From contig CAJJDO010000122.1 in assembly GCA_905183005.1 (NCBI GenBank), positions 223,454 through 287,453 of the forward strand: DNA of 64,000 bases, written 5' to 3'. The notes beneath the pieces were generated by a model that was given only the letters and a program-made list of their open reading frames with translations, had not been told where the DNA came from and ran no database searches. The DNA comes from Paramecium pentaurelia. Lineage: Eukaryota > Ciliophora > Oligohymenophorea > Peniculida > Parameciidae. The translations under genes were made by a program, and so were the position numbers. Below, piece by piece: positions 24,841-37,366 of this stretch; the stretch's first letter is position 1, and every line of letters starts with the position of its first letter.

Positions 24841-26587
24841 TCATTCTTAAGTTGATTTTGGTACTTTATATGAAGCACTTTTTTTAAATAATCCTATTTT
24901 TGGAGCTTAGCTATTTAATTTTTAGATTGCATCATCTAAATGTGCTGATTCCTCATTTACATAATCATCATCCTTGCTCATTTACTTTTATTAATAAGAA
25001 TTCTTTAAGGCAAATTTATGTAAATCTTGTTAATCTTTTTTTTTATTTATTGGAGAAGCCATATTAGTAGTATTTGTATCTTATTACACAGTTTTCATAG
25101 TTGAACAAAACTGACTGAATTTAGATTATTATTATTATTATTATTATGGTTTCTCTAAACGACTTGTAGATCCTTAACCTGAACAAACAGATAAAGATCC
25201 AATTGTATCAGTTCTACCATTTAAAATTGGAGTTCGAACTACTAATTCCATTGAACCTACTTAACTATCAAAACTTCCTTTCTTTTATAATCTATGTTAA
25301 TGTTCTATTTCATATTCAATTAGATTTTCATGAATTTCAACTAAATCATTTTTATTAAAGATTTCTTCAAAATAAGGATGTTATAAACAAGTTTCAGCAC
25401 TAGGTCTATCTTTTGGATTTTATTATAACATTTTTCTGAGTAATTCTTATAATTTAGGAGATGCCTATATATAAATAGAAAATACCTATTGAATTTATTT
25501 AATGTTATAATTGATTTCACAATTTTTATTTGCTCTCAATATTGCCTTATAATCAGCTCCTTAAAATGGTTGTTTGCCAGTCAATAAGACATAAAATATT
25601 ACACCAGCACTAAATATATCACATTTTTCATCATAAAATGGATCATCCTCTTTATACATTAATATCTCAGGTGCAACAAAACCAGGAGTGCCACATCTTT
25701 TAAAAAGTATTTCCTCTCCTAAAAATGCTGCAAGTCCAAAATCTGCTATTACTACATCTACACTATTATCTTTTGATTTAAGCAATAGATTTTCTGGTTT
25801 CAAATCTCTATGTATGCATCTCTTACTATGTATATGTACCAAAGCTTTTATAAAGTTATACATTAGTTTTTATAGTGTATCTAATGAAAATGGATTAGTT
25901 TTGGCTCTAGCTAATAGTTCCCCTCCTTATAACAAATCAATTACAAAGTATATTGAATTTTGTGTCTCATAAGCTTCATGTAAATGCACTAGATTTTCTT
26001 AATTCAATCTTCTCATCACACGTATTTCATTCTCTAAACTTTCTTTCCCTTTGAATTATTCTAACATAAATTCTTTGTTAAATGCCTTTATTGCATACTG
26101 AACACCAGTTTATTTCTTAGCTGCTAAATAAACTTTAGCAAAACTTCCTTTGCCTATCATTTTGGTAACTCCAAATTCATCATGAAAGGTAGTTTATAGA
26201 CATTTATATGCTAACAATTGTTTTAATAACATTGCATCTGCTGTAATAATATCAATATATTATCCATTTCTTAACAATCTTATCATCAATCCATTCTCAT
26301 TTCTTTATATAGTCATCACTACAACAGTCAATAATAGCATGCCATGAGGATTCTTATTTTTAAATAAATACAAATGTTCTTGACCCAATTGAATTATTAT
26401 CGGTTTTAACTTTGAAGTTTTTCTGCTAATTTTATGACAAGCAGATTCGAATATAATTGAATCTTTCTATCAATTTTCATAATTTATTTACTTCATATGT
26501 AGTAAGCTAAAACTTAGACCAAATATTTTTGATTTTATGAATAACTTCAAGATTATCAAAGAATGATGTAAACTCATTTAGCATCAT
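24841..26587 (-). CDS. Ser/Thr protein kinase, CAMK-like, with N-terminal PH-like extension, 566 aa
   Basis: Introns 26467-26491 and 25465-25485. Kinase domain about residues 130-390 is complete: MIGKGSFAKVYLA (glycine loop), YAIKAF (Lys), CIHRDLKPENLLL (HRD loop), IADFGLAAFLG (DFG), GTPGFVAPEI (APE), FSAGVIFYVLLTG, and NPKDRPSAETCLQHPYF. The HRDLKPEN/GTPGF pattern is CAMK-type and is found in many ciliate kinases. The N-terminal 125 residues (NIWSKFQLTTYEKDS, LGQEHLYLFKNKNPHG) look like a divergent PH domain. The tail is Q-rich (a run of six TAA codons at about 25124-25141) and ends charged. Two adjacent ATGs start the gene; the first is used. Confidence 0.9.
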
Positions 26588-27220
26588 TTTTCTTCAAAAT
26601 TAATAATATTATTGAATTATAAATCAGTATCATTTTAATAACACTCTATTTTTTATATCACCATTAATAAATATTGAGTCTCAAATAATAAACTTATTAA
26701 ATTTCTTTATAAATTATTAATACTGTATACTTTTGTCTTAAGTATAATTTAAATGAACTATTTCTCAATTAATAGATTACACATCTTGATTCAGTATTAT
26801 AAATTAATTAATTCTCAGATAGAGGTTAATTTTGAAATTTATTTATTTATTAGACAAAATTAAACTTCTAAGCAAAAATCATTGTTTTCTTTCCTAAATT
26901 TCTATCTTTCATATTTTTTCAATGAAATTTTATTAAAATTTTGAATTACTTAACAAAAATATTAACATTTATTTAGTATTTCATAAAATATAAATTATAT
27001 AATAAAATTAAATTATATATATATTTTTGAAGATTCACTTATTCTTAAATAAAATTGGTTTATGATAATAATAGAGAATAATTTATTATAATAATTTGAT
27101 TATTCTATTAGCTATTGAATTTTATGTATTTTTTGGTTAAATTTTAATAAGTAAAATAATAAAATTCCTTTCATTTTATTGATATTTATTATATAATATA
27201 GTTAAACAAAAGAATTATAA
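26588..27220. other. intergenic, 633 bp, no feature seen
   Basis: One of the longest gaps. Composition is above 80 percent A/T with many short homopolymers and TA runs. It lies between the start of the kinase gene and the stop of the next minus-strand gene. No coding frame, tRNA or repeat was recognised. Confidence 0.55.
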
Positions 27221-28771
27221 TCATAAATCATATTCACCAAAAATGGTTCCTTTCATAATTTCAATCATGTGATATTCCCAATCTTAATAAAATGGATAAT
27301 TATAAATATTTTAGGATCCAATTAACATATCTAAGAAAGAAAATTCTAAATTGTTGATCTTGCTTTATTATTATTATTCATCATTTTATTCAATTTAACT
27401 ATCCATTTATTAAATTTCATCTTCTTCTTCATCCTCTTAATTATTATCATCCTATTCTGAGATTGAATTAACCTTCTTTTATTTTTAATAGCCATCTTTA
27501 CTCTCTAACATTGTATTTCTTCTTTTACTAGTTGATCCTAAATTACTAATAGTTCTTTTAAAGGTAGGCTTTTCAATCTATGAATTAGTATCCTCTTTTA
27601 AGATTTATGTAGATTCATATATATCATTTTATTAAATAGATTAAGTTGAATTACTTTAAGGAATTTATCTTTATTTTATTTTTGGTTGAGTTTATACTTA
27701 ATAAGTAATCTAATTTTAATTTACTATAGAATTGTTTTACTAAATAGAAAACTCAACAAGAATAGTTTCTTAAGATATTTAAGGGTTGTTTTTATTTTTT
27801 TATTTTTTTTGCATATTTGGCTTATTTTATTGATCATTCTCTAAATCACTTATTGATTGATCAATATCATATTATTTAGAAGTAAGAGGAGTAAATACAC
27901 TTGGCTCTCTTGGTTCATGACTAGACTATTAGTCTTGTTACTAATTAGAAAATTACGGATGTTAAACAGTTTAAGATTACTAAGGAGTATCTTCAATTAT
28001 TTCTTATGCTATTTCAGAAGGCGATTATTATTATTCTGGTTGAAGTATATTAGGTTTTTGTGGTTGATACTTTATTATTTTATTTGGCTTTTTTGGTTTT
28101 AGCAAAGTCTAGATGATTTCCATATGATTTAAGAGTTTCAAGACATGCTTATCTAATTTATTACTTTAAACATAATAGTCATTGAAATCTTAGTATAAAC
28201 AATCATATTCATCTTTTAATTTTACAAGTGTTACATGAAAAATGTCCTAATTAAGTGGCTCTTAATAGAATTGTTAAGAGGAAAAGAGTAATTTAACTTT
28301 ACCCATTAATTGTCTTACTTTCTCTTAAAATTGTTAATCTTTACGATCCTTATTGAATTGATCAAACCGAATAGGAGCACCAGGATCTGTAAATATATGT
28401 AAACGAGGATCTCTTGAATTTATTCCTTCATCTTTGGAAGGTTACATCAATTACTTAAGTTTACTTCTATAGCGTCTAAAAGTATTGACAACAGAAGTGC
28501 TTTAATTATTTTGTTAGATCTAAGTAATTAATTCTGCTCCATTGCAATAATCAGCTGTCTTAAGTTTTTCATGACTATTATAAATAATTATGGTCATTCC
28601 TCTAACTCTTTTTTTAATTGGAACTGGATCATAATTCCTTAGTGGACTACTCTAGTATTTAATCATTGATGAACTTGATAGATTATTATCACCATAACTG
28701 AGACATTAATAAGAGTCTTTTGGTTATAATTTCAATGATGGCAATCTAAATGATGTAGCTTAAATTCTCAT
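27221..28771 (-). CDS. Q-rich protein, 516 aa, unknown
   Basis: A single intron-free TGA-terminated frame. Residues about 60-110 (RGMTIIIYNSHEKLKTADYC, STSVVNTFRRYRSKLKQL) look globular, then a helical region to about 240 (VTLVKLKDEYDCLYQDFNDYY). From 250 to 470 it is low-complexity Q/S/T/N with an acidic block EDEEEDE. The C-terminal 50 residues (LEFSFLDMLIGSQNIYNYPF..DWEYHMIEIM) look structured. No family recognised. Most Q codons are TAA/TAG. The start is 14 bp from the beginning of the first duplicated segment. Confidence 0.8.
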
Positions 28772-28785
28772 GGTATTAAAATTAA

Positions 28786-29862
28786 CTATACTATATATCT
28801 AAAATAAAATAAATTTACAAATATGAATTAATTTATAATATATTTAAATCCAATCCATTATGATTAAATGCAAAAGATGAAAGTCATTTATATTGATTAA
28901 TTTATTTATCTCTTTGGAATCTTTCATATATTCTAATCAGAATTAATATTAAATTATAATTCTTAATTCTATGAATTTCTAATATATAAACTAATAACAT
29001 TATTATTTAATCTATTAAATAAGCAATACAAGGTAATCTATAGATTTATATGATATTTGATATTCTGTAATGATATTAAAAATAAACATGAAATTTTTCA
29101 ATCATACTCTTTTTCAAATTAATTAATTAACATAAATAAAAAGTTTATTCACCATAGATTTTATCTAATGTCTAGATCTTATAATCTGCAAATAAATCTA
29201 TAAAAAAATTTAATTATACTAATTTAAAAATAAATTTAGCTTACAACTATTTGATAAATTGAATTTCTATTTGAAATAACTATCTTTTGTCAAAGAACTA
29301 CTTTTTTTTTAAACAACTTGATTCAGTGTTGATGTGTATTTAAAATAACATTATAATATATATAATAATATCAATATATATAGATTTTAATTAATAATTA
29401 ATAAGTAGTTCAACATATAATTTATTATTAATAAGCTTTCATTTAAATTAAGATTTAGGTAATAATTTTATTTTAATATATTAATTTAAAATATTTCAAT
29501 GTTTAATAAATCTGTGTAATCAAATAGAAACCTATTATAACTTCATAGAATAATAATGAACAAATAATCATAGAAGGAGGAGATTGACTATGTTAGTAGA
29601 AAGAATTCATTAAAATATCCAATAAAAGAGTAAATAAACTTTCAAAAGAGCAATAACTACTTTAACGCAAGGAATTCAATGGATAGTCTAGAATAGGTTT
29701 TTAGAGTGGAAACTAATAAAAAGTTCAAAAGCCCAGTAGTTGTGCTACCAAATAGAAAGCTTTTTGTTTCTTACAAAAATAGTAGAAGAAATTATTAATC
29801 ATCAAGTTAAGAACCTGGTCCATCAATACCAGGGGTTAAGAAAGCACATGATTAGGGATATC
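28786..29862. repeat. direct repeat A, copy 1 (assembly duplication)
   Basis: Bases 28786-29862 are repeated perfectly at 29864-30940, with one N between. The end of copy 1 abuts the N and the end of copy 2 continues into unique sequence, which is the pattern of two contigs whose overlapping ends were joined with an N instead of being merged. 28786-29498 (and 29864-30576) is AT-rich intergenic DNA with no other feature seen. Confidence 0.93.
29499..29862 (+). pseudogene. truncated artefact copy of the gene at 30577
   Basis: Identical to the first 364 bp of the gene at 30577-31089 and cut by the N at 29863. It is not a biological pseudogene; it is the contig-end copy. Confidence 0.9.
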
Positions 29863-29863
29863 N
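29863..29863. other. assembly gap (single N)
   Basis: Single ambiguous base at the junction of the two copies of repeat A. Confidence 0.98.
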
Positions 29864-30940
29864 CTATACTATATATCTAAAATAAAATAAATTTACAAAT
29901 ATGAATTAATTTATAATATATTTAAATCCAATCCATTATGATTAAATGCAAAAGATGAAAGTCATTTATATTGATTAATTTATTTATCTCTTTGGAATCT
30001 TTCATATATTCTAATCAGAATTAATATTAAATTATAATTCTTAATTCTATGAATTTCTAATATATAAACTAATAACATTATTATTTAATCTATTAAATAA
30101 GCAATACAAGGTAATCTATAGATTTATATGATATTTGATATTCTGTAATGATATTAAAAATAAACATGAAATTTTTCAATCATACTCTTTTTCAAATTAA
30201 TTAATTAACATAAATAAAAAGTTTATTCACCATAGATTTTATCTAATGTCTAGATCTTATAATCTGCAAATAAATCTATAAAAAAATTTAATTATACTAA
30301 TTTAAAAATAAATTTAGCTTACAACTATTTGATAAATTGAATTTCTATTTGAAATAACTATCTTTTGTCAAAGAACTACTTTTTTTTTAAACAACTTGAT
30401 TCAGTGTTGATGTGTATTTAAAATAACATTATAATATATATAATAATATCAATATATATAGATTTTAATTAATAATTAATAAGTAGTTCAACATATAATT
30501 TATTATTAATAAGCTTTCATTTAAATTAAGATTTAGGTAATAATTTTATTTTAATATATTAATTTAAAATATTTCAATGTTTAATAAATCTGTGTAATCA
30601 AATAGAAACCTATTATAACTTCATAGAATAATAATGAACAAATAATCATAGAAGGAGGAGATTGACTATGTTAGTAGAAAGAATTCATTAAAATATCCAA
30701 TAAAAGAGTAAATAAACTTTCAAAAGAGCAATAACTACTTTAACGCAAGGAATTCAATGGATAGTCTAGAATAGGTTTTTAGAGTGGAAACTAATAAAAA
30801 GTTCAAAAGCCCAGTAGTTGTGCTACCAAATAGAAAGCTTTTTGTTTCTTACAAAAATAGTAGAAGAAATTATTAATCATCAAGTTAAGAACCTGGTCCA
30901 TCAATACCAGGGGTTAAGAAAGCACATGATTAGGGATATC
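29864..30940. repeat. direct repeat A, copy 2
   Basis: Second copy of the 1077-bp duplicated segment, continuous with unique downstream sequence. Confidence 0.93.
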
Positions 30941-31089
30941 GAATAATAGTGAATAGAGTTTCAAGAGTACCAACAATATAAATAGATCAAGAATTGACAA
31001 AGGAGGGATCAAAAATAATGTCTTCAAAAGACCCTATATCATTTACTGATTGGGTAGAAAGGATTTATGGTAAAGAATGGTTCTATTGA
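30577..31089 (+). CDS. hypothetical basic protein, 170 aa
   Basis: Intron-free frame. Sequence is K/R/N/S-rich with short motifs SRKNSLKYPIKEQINFQKS, SPVVVLPNRKLFVSYKNSRR, QEPGPSIPGVKKAHDQGY and a C-terminal SFTDWVERIYGKEWFY. No domain recognised; predicted mostly disordered with a short aromatic C-terminal motif. It is the complete version of the gene seen truncated before the N. Its start is 1.8 kb in the file, but about 0.73 kb in the real genome, from the divergent gene ending at 28771. Confidence 0.65.
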
Positions 31090-31240
31090 GACTCTGATAA
31101 TAATAATTCTTATTAATTGTAGAATATATATTTAATTTAATTTTGAATGATGACGCAAAACAATTATATATTCAAAATTTTAAGAAAATAAACAATTAAA
31201 ATTATTTAAGAAAAATTTATTTCATTAAAATTTTGAGTAA

Positions 31241-33184
31241 TCAATTACATATGCTTTTCTTATAAAATTCACAAGTTTCTTAGGCTTATTTTATTAAATG
31301 ATGATTGATTTATTCTTCTTTCATAGCATTTTTTAAAAATAAAACAAATAAATCAAATGTAGATTCTTTGATTTTAAGTGATTAATGAATAACCTTTAAA
31401 TCATTTGATTTATATAAATGTTGATCTTTAAATATGAATGTCATAATCCTTTAGAGATGTTAACTCATTTAGTAATTGCCATTTTTAAAATATTCATTAT
31501 AATTTTCATTATCTTGCATTTTAAATTAAACTTTAGTAAGTATTGATTCAACTTTTTATTTGCCAATATGCTTTTGTATTGAATATTATTGAGTAAGGTT
31601 ACTTTTTAATTTAAACCATATATCCTCATAATCTTAAACAACAAGAGGATTTAAGTTGAGATTTTAAATTAAGAGAAAGAAATTATCTTTAAAGGATTCA
31701 ATCCATTCAATAGATATATTATATTTAGAATGAATAGTCCATAGATCATTATTAGTAAGGGTAGGTAAATGTTAATGTGTGAGATATCTAAGAATGAATT
31801 ATGCATGTCTATTAAATGCCTCTTAAGGAAATTGTTACATTCTATGATCTCTTCTAAGTAACTAAACATACTTTTTCTATTAGACTTAAAGTAATGTAGG
31901 TTAATCTCTGTAAAAGTCAAGTAAAGAATCTTAATTAATGATGTAACTTCTATACCCATCCATTCTAGAAGTAACAAGTTCTATTTATTTCTCTTAAATA
32001 TGTAATTATCTCATGGATTCAATCATATGTTATTTAAATAATGTAAAATGTACATTATTTAAATGCATACTTTTATGAGATTATCTCATATCAACTAATA
32101 CTTAATCAGAAGTCTAATCCCAACCCATCATTTAATGTAAAATTCTACCTAATTTTTTAGCTTATTCTTAAAGTGAAATTCCTATAAAGTAATGAGCCAA
32201 AGTATTATCTGCAAAGATCTTTTGATAACTACTTTCAGCCATACACAGAATTGTATCTGGAACTTCTTTTGTGCTTAATTTTTCAGTTTTTTGGTTATAT
32301 ATAATAGCAAATGGAGTATCACTATTAATTATACAGTATCTATATTATTCAATCATAGAACTAAATTCAAAGACATGCTCTGGTTAAGTTTTATTAACTT
32401 TTAAAAAGCATGTCTAATAGATAAGTGACAAAAATATACAATAAGATAATTTTTAAATTGATTGAAATCATTATTTTTAAGTCCTAAATTTTTATGTTTA
32501 TCTTTAAGTTATTCAAGATTATAAAATACTGGTTTTCCCATAATATATTCTAAAAATATCTTAAAATGAGCTTTATATTATTCATGATCTTCAATGTCTT
32601 AAAAAAACAATAAAATTTAATATAATACTTTTAATCATGTCATGTTAACTTGAAAAATGATAAAACTCTTCATTTAATTAATCTACAACCTCATCTCCAC
32701 CAATTTTATAATAAAATAAACTCATATCTTCATCTCTAACACTTCTTCCACTAAGATTAATAATTGAATTCTTTTAGATAGGTGTTAATTTAGTTTATGG
32801 AATTAATGATTTTCTTATTTCAAGAGAATAATGTCTAGGTGATTATACAGGATGAAAAAACTATTATTATTATGTAATTCCATTTGGTCTAAAAATGGGA
32901 GATTAATAATGATTGATTGGACATTTAGCTACATTCAAAACAAAACGTCTACTCATAATATCTGGAGAATGTAATTTAGGAAGATTAGGATGACTATTAA
33001 ATTATGAATCTTTTCTTGGAGTTTATTTAATTTGATTGAATTATTGTTATGTTTCTGACAATTAATTTACATATTATGCAAATGATTATCTATCATTAAA
33101 TCTACTTCCAGGTTTGTTTCCTGTTCTCTATATTAGATATCCCTTTTTAGTATTTTAACAATTAAGTGTAATATGTTAATGCAT
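31241..33184 (-). CDS. protein with four tandem truncated-globin-like (TrHb) domains, 628 aa
   Basis: Introns 32598-32628 and 32414-32439. After a disordered N-terminus (1-150) four TrHb-like modules follow. Module 1 (153-245) matches Paramecium haemoglobin well: SLFYYKIGGDEVV, EEFYHFSSQ, FLEYIMGKPVFY, LKDKHKNLGLKNNDF. Module 2 (about 285-385): DNTLAHYFIGISLQEQ, LHQMMGW, MRQSHKSMHLNNVHF. Module 3 (about 400-495): DHRMQQFPQEAFNRHAQF, LWTIHSKYNISIEW. Module 4 (about 520-625): YFKNGNYQMSQHLQRI, LKVIHQSLKIKESTF. The putative proximal (F8) histidines are H220, H351, H466 and H581, spaced 131, 115 and 115 residues. Modules 2-4 lack the GG motif and are diverged, so haem binding is only inferred. 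The ORF length is exactly 629 codons. It lies 24 bp downstream of, and in frame with, the TPR gene. Confidence 0.8.
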
Positions 33185-33208
33185 TAATAAATTATTAAAT
33201 ATATATTA

Positions 33209-34948
33209 TCATATACAATCAGTGGAGTTTTTAAAAAGAGATTATTTCTATAATAAATACTTTAGATCATATTAAAATACCCTGATCATTTTTTTGATAT
33301 AATAAACATTTTCAGATGGTTTAAAACACAAAGTATCACAAGTAGTTTATTCCTTAATTTCTTCTTATAATAAAAAGTTGGATGCAACTCTATTTGTACT
33401 TTTTTAATTAAATAAATATTGACATGATTGAGTTTAATCTTTCTTTTTAAACTTCTTAAAAGTTTAATCTTATTAATCTTATACTTCTTTTTAATAAATA
33501 GGTCCCAAAGGAATAGATTATTTATTTTAAAATTGATGTAGTATTAACATAGCATGTTTAAAATCTATAACCTTATTAGTTGGTCTATGAATTTTACCAA
33601 AACTATGTCCTTTTTTATATTCCATAGGTATTTTCTTAACTAATATTTTAAGATCCTTCCTCTTATTTTCAGTTTCCCATTTATTAAGATTTCCATTCTA
33701 TAACAATACATCTAAATCATATTCATCTTCAGAATAAGAATTTTGATCTATAAATCCTTCTTTTGTTTTAGCATCTAATAAATATGCTGCTTCACCAACA
33801 TTTCTCATACCTTTACCTGGTTCTTCATATTCCCCTTATGCAAATTTCTCATGATAATAAATAGCTTTATTCATATCTTATTTGTAATAATAACATAATG
33901 ATATTTTATCATAAGTAAATATTTCATAATTAGTATCATTAACTATCCATGATAATTTTAGCATTTTCTTAAGATAAATTAAACTTTTATCATATTATTA
34001 AAGTTTTATACAAATCTTAGATATATGTTTATAAGCTATTAATTTATATTTATGACAATGATTTCCTTGCATATTACATATTCTCAATACCTTTTTCCAA
34101 TTTGAATATGCTAATTTCTCTTTACCATATATCTCCAATATCATATTATGAATATAATAACCAACTAAAAACATATTTAAACATCCTATTTTCCATAATA
34201 ATCTAATGATTCTCTCTCCAATAGGTGAAATTTAATTCACTTCCTCAACAACCATTTTCTCATTCATAATCTATAATAGTTTTTATATCTTCTCTATAAA
34301 TTCTACAAATTTTGGATTCTCAAACACTATCTATTATAATTTAGTTGCATCTCTACCACCAAAAAATGTTTATTTATATTTGTCTGGATTAAATTTCTAA
34401 TAATTAGCTTCTCCTGGTTAATATAATTTTTATAATTATTGCATTTGTAATTTTCTATGTTAATCTTTATACTCTTGCATTCCACTGTCTGCCTAATACA
34501 TTATTTACATATGCATATTTTATGAATTCAATTCTTCAACTACATCATTCTTTGTTAAAATATCTCTCCCTTTTATATGCTTTATATATAATGGATCTCT
34601 CAAAAACAAATAATCATCAAATCCTTGCCAACGAAGTAAGGATCTCCAATATTACTTAACTATAAACTTTTCTTATTATTCAGTTAAATATGGACTTGCC
34701 TCCTATTAAAGGGAATGTTTTGGATTTGTGAATAAATTGCCTTTCACATTTGCAAATAGATTTCCCATACTTTAACTAGCTGATTCAGGTTTTTAAAGTC
34801 TTTATTAAATTCGAGATCCAATAGGTCTTCCTGATTCTCTAGTTGCTACAGTTCTTTTAGTTATAAATTTGTTTTGATTATTTAAGTCATGTTTTTGTTA
34901 AAGGAAATCTTCGTAGTCCTTATTAAGGAGGTTACGTAAACCTTTCAT
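33209..34948 (-). CDS. TPR-like helical repeat protein, 579 aa
   Basis: Intron-free frame (a 21-nt GT..AG segment near the 3' end, about 33250, may be an intron of length 3n). Residues about 1-110 are basic and disordered; residues about 230-400 contain TPR-like helices: CLNMFLVGYYIHNMILE, KLIAYKHISKICIKLQQYDKSLIYLKKML, YEIFTYDKISLCYYYKQDMNKAIYYHEKF. The C-terminal third is charged/Q-rich. No catalytic domain. It ends at TGA 33209-33211 and the globin gene starts 24 bp further in the same frame; a single read-through product is possible but I treat them as two genes. Confidence 0.72.
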
Positions 34949-35181
34949 ATTTTATAAAACAATTTATTTAATATAAGTATATTATTATATTTTTAATAGT
35001 GAGTGGTTCTAATTTTATTATTATATTTATTAAGTTATATTCTTTTCTTTATAAAATTATATTTATATTGAAATATTAATTATAATTTATAAATTTATAT
35101 TAAAAATATTTTAATAGAATAATTAATAGAAATTTGGTTATTTTAGAATGACCCTTTATGAGGAACTCTAATTAAATTAAA

Positions 35182-36175
35182 ATGAAAAAAGCAGTATTAT
35201 TAACAGGTTAAATTGGAACTGGTAGAACAACTCTGTTTAATAAAATCACTAATTCCTAATAAAAATCATAGAGTGGAGGATAAGCTGTAACCCGTGATAC
35301 CTATGTTAAAAATTCATAATATGGAGAAGGATTTACATTAATTGATACACTAGGATTTGGAAGTTCGAATAATATTGATACAATTTCAGGACATTTAAAG
35401 ATATTTGAAAATATTGAGATCTCTAGAATAATGATAGTTGTTAGTTATGCTCGTTATAATTGTATAGTTGAATCTTGCAAAGGGATAATAGAAATGTTTT
35501 AAAGATATAAAGATAAAATTACTATAGTGATTACTTTTTTTGATAAATGTGATGAAAAGTATGAACCAAACTTCAAAAATGATATTGCCAAATATTTTGA
35601 GAAATTCTAGATAAAGTCATTTATTATTACTTCTAAGTAAGATACTGGAGAAACACTTTGTAAATTATTTGATTCTGAGATTAAGTATTCTTAAGCATCA
35701 AAAATTAAACTTACAGAAATTGAAATAATTAGTTTATTATAATGCGATAATGATGAAACCTAATTAGAATTTTAAGAATGCTCATCTTATTTATCTAGGT
35801 TATTCGGTAAAGCCTAACAGTAATTAAGATTACTGAATGGAGTAGATTTTTAACAGAATTATTAAAGCATAATAAAGTATGTCTTGTAATAAAGTTTTAC
35901 TTAATTTGATAAATTTTTAGAATATAATTAAGATGAAAAACTAGGTTTCATAGTTTTTTCTCAATTTTTAAATGGAGAACTTAATTATTTTCTAGAAATT
36001 GTTCATTAGAAAATGGGTATGACATAATAATGTGAATAACATAAGATTGGTATACATATATATTTAAATATTAGAATTGAAGAATCTTTTTGAAGATTAA
36101 ATTAGACCTTAGAGTTAAAAAATTCTTTAGAATATTTATGAAAATGTGAAAAATTAAAAGATCAATTATTTATGA
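35182..36175 (+). CDS. AIG1/GIMAP-like GTPase, 322 aa
   Basis: One intron (36050-36074). G1 P-loop GQIGTGRTTLFNKIT at the N-terminus, then SQSGGQAVTRDTY (switch I/G2-like), FTLIDTLGFG (G3, DTxG) and IVITFFDKCDE (candidate G4, with DKCD in place of NKxD/TKxD). This arrangement is that of the AIG1/GIMAP/septin-like TRAFAC GTPases. The C-terminal 120 residues are helical and end KIELKNLFEDQI..NVKNQKINYL. I start at ATG 35182; an upstream ATG at 35148 is out of frame. Membrane-anchoring segments typical of some GIMAPs are not present. Confidence 0.78.
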
Positions 36176-36239
36176 TGATGCATGATTAATTTATTTTCAT
36201 TTTTATTTCATATATAAATTTCATAAGAAATTATTATTT

Positions 36240-37292
36240 ATGATTAGGGTATTCCTAAGAGATAATACAGAGAGTTGTCTAGATCTTATAGACAAGGGTG
36301 ATAATCTTGATGAGATAGATAAAAAGAGTGGGAAGTCTTTATTAAAAATTGCATTATAATAATTTATAATTAGTCAAAGCATTATTAGCTAAGAAGGTTG
36401 ATGTTAATTTTTTGAAAAAGATTGATAAAAGCACTCCTTTGTCGACATTAATTTAATTGAATTTTATAGAAGGAGCATAAGCATTATTATAGACTCATTA
36501 AGTTGATTTAGAAGTGGAGATCGAAGGTAGATCTTATTTAGAACATGCAGTTGTTATTGGAACAGTTTAAATAATATAATTATTGATGAGTAATTAGTGA
36601 TATCAATTTAAAATATAAGGGATCTACCAAACGAAACTTATTACATTTGGCAATAAATGCAGAATAAGATGAAAACACATAATTTTTAATTTAAAATGAA
36701 ATTTGATTAATAAATTAAGATGAAGATTAAGAGAATATTTTACATTTATTATTAATTTGAATAATTTTTTTTGTTTAATAAAATAATATCTTTTAAGTAA
36801 ATAATCATATGAATCTACAATTTTAGTATATAATGGTATTGTAGAATTGCTTAATGCAATAATTAAAAGACCTATAAATAAGCCATTATAGATTGATATA
36901 TGGAATTAGTAAAATAAAGAAGAAAATACATCATTACATATTGCTGCTATTAATGATAAGTAATTATTTCTGAATGTATTACTTTCAAATAAGGATAATG
37001 TTAATTTAGATGTAAATAAATTAAATAGAGCTGGATTAAATTATTAATAGATAATTGAAGATAGAAAAAAGAAAGTTGAATTAGAATAATAGGAGTAATA
37101 AGTTAGAAAAAGATTAATAGCAGAAGATAGTGTAAATATTAAATTAATTAAATAGAAAGAATGATAATAATAAAGGGCTAAAGAAGTAAAAATTAGATAA
37201 TAGAAGAAAAAGAATAAAAGTAAAGATAAAAAGAAGCAGAAGCTAATAAAGAGATATTATAGAAGAAGGAAGATACAAAAATAGGTTTTTGA
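36240..37292 (+). pseudogene. decayed ankyrin-repeat gene
   Basis: Ankyrin-like units are readable in changing frames: DLIDKGDNLDEIDKKSGKSL, LVKALLAKKVDVN, STPLSTLIQLNFIEGAQALL, RNLLHLAINAEQDENTQFL, EENTSLHIAAINDKQLFLNVLL and a C-terminal coiled coil. Continuity is broken by a frame shift near 36355-36375, another near 36590-36603, in-frame TGAs at about 36704, 36758 and 37162, and a further shift near 37215. No GT..AG micro-intron arrangement I could find repairs these. One 30-nt segment near 36799-36830 does look like a former intron. It follows the GTPase by 64 bp. Confidence 0.65.
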
Positions 37293-37366
37293 TGTTGGAC
37301 ATCTTTGCAATTGTTATTTTAGGATTTTATATAGTGTTGTAATTTAGTATAAAGAAGAAATGAGTA

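Noticed and set aside
24845..25114. A plus-strand reading frame here (LYEALFLNNPIFGAQLFNFQ..FLFIGEAILVVF) that looked like a membrane protein
   Set aside because: It is antisense to the kinase tail, which has better charged composition (KDDDYVNEESAHLDDAIQK) and continues the kinase frame exactly.
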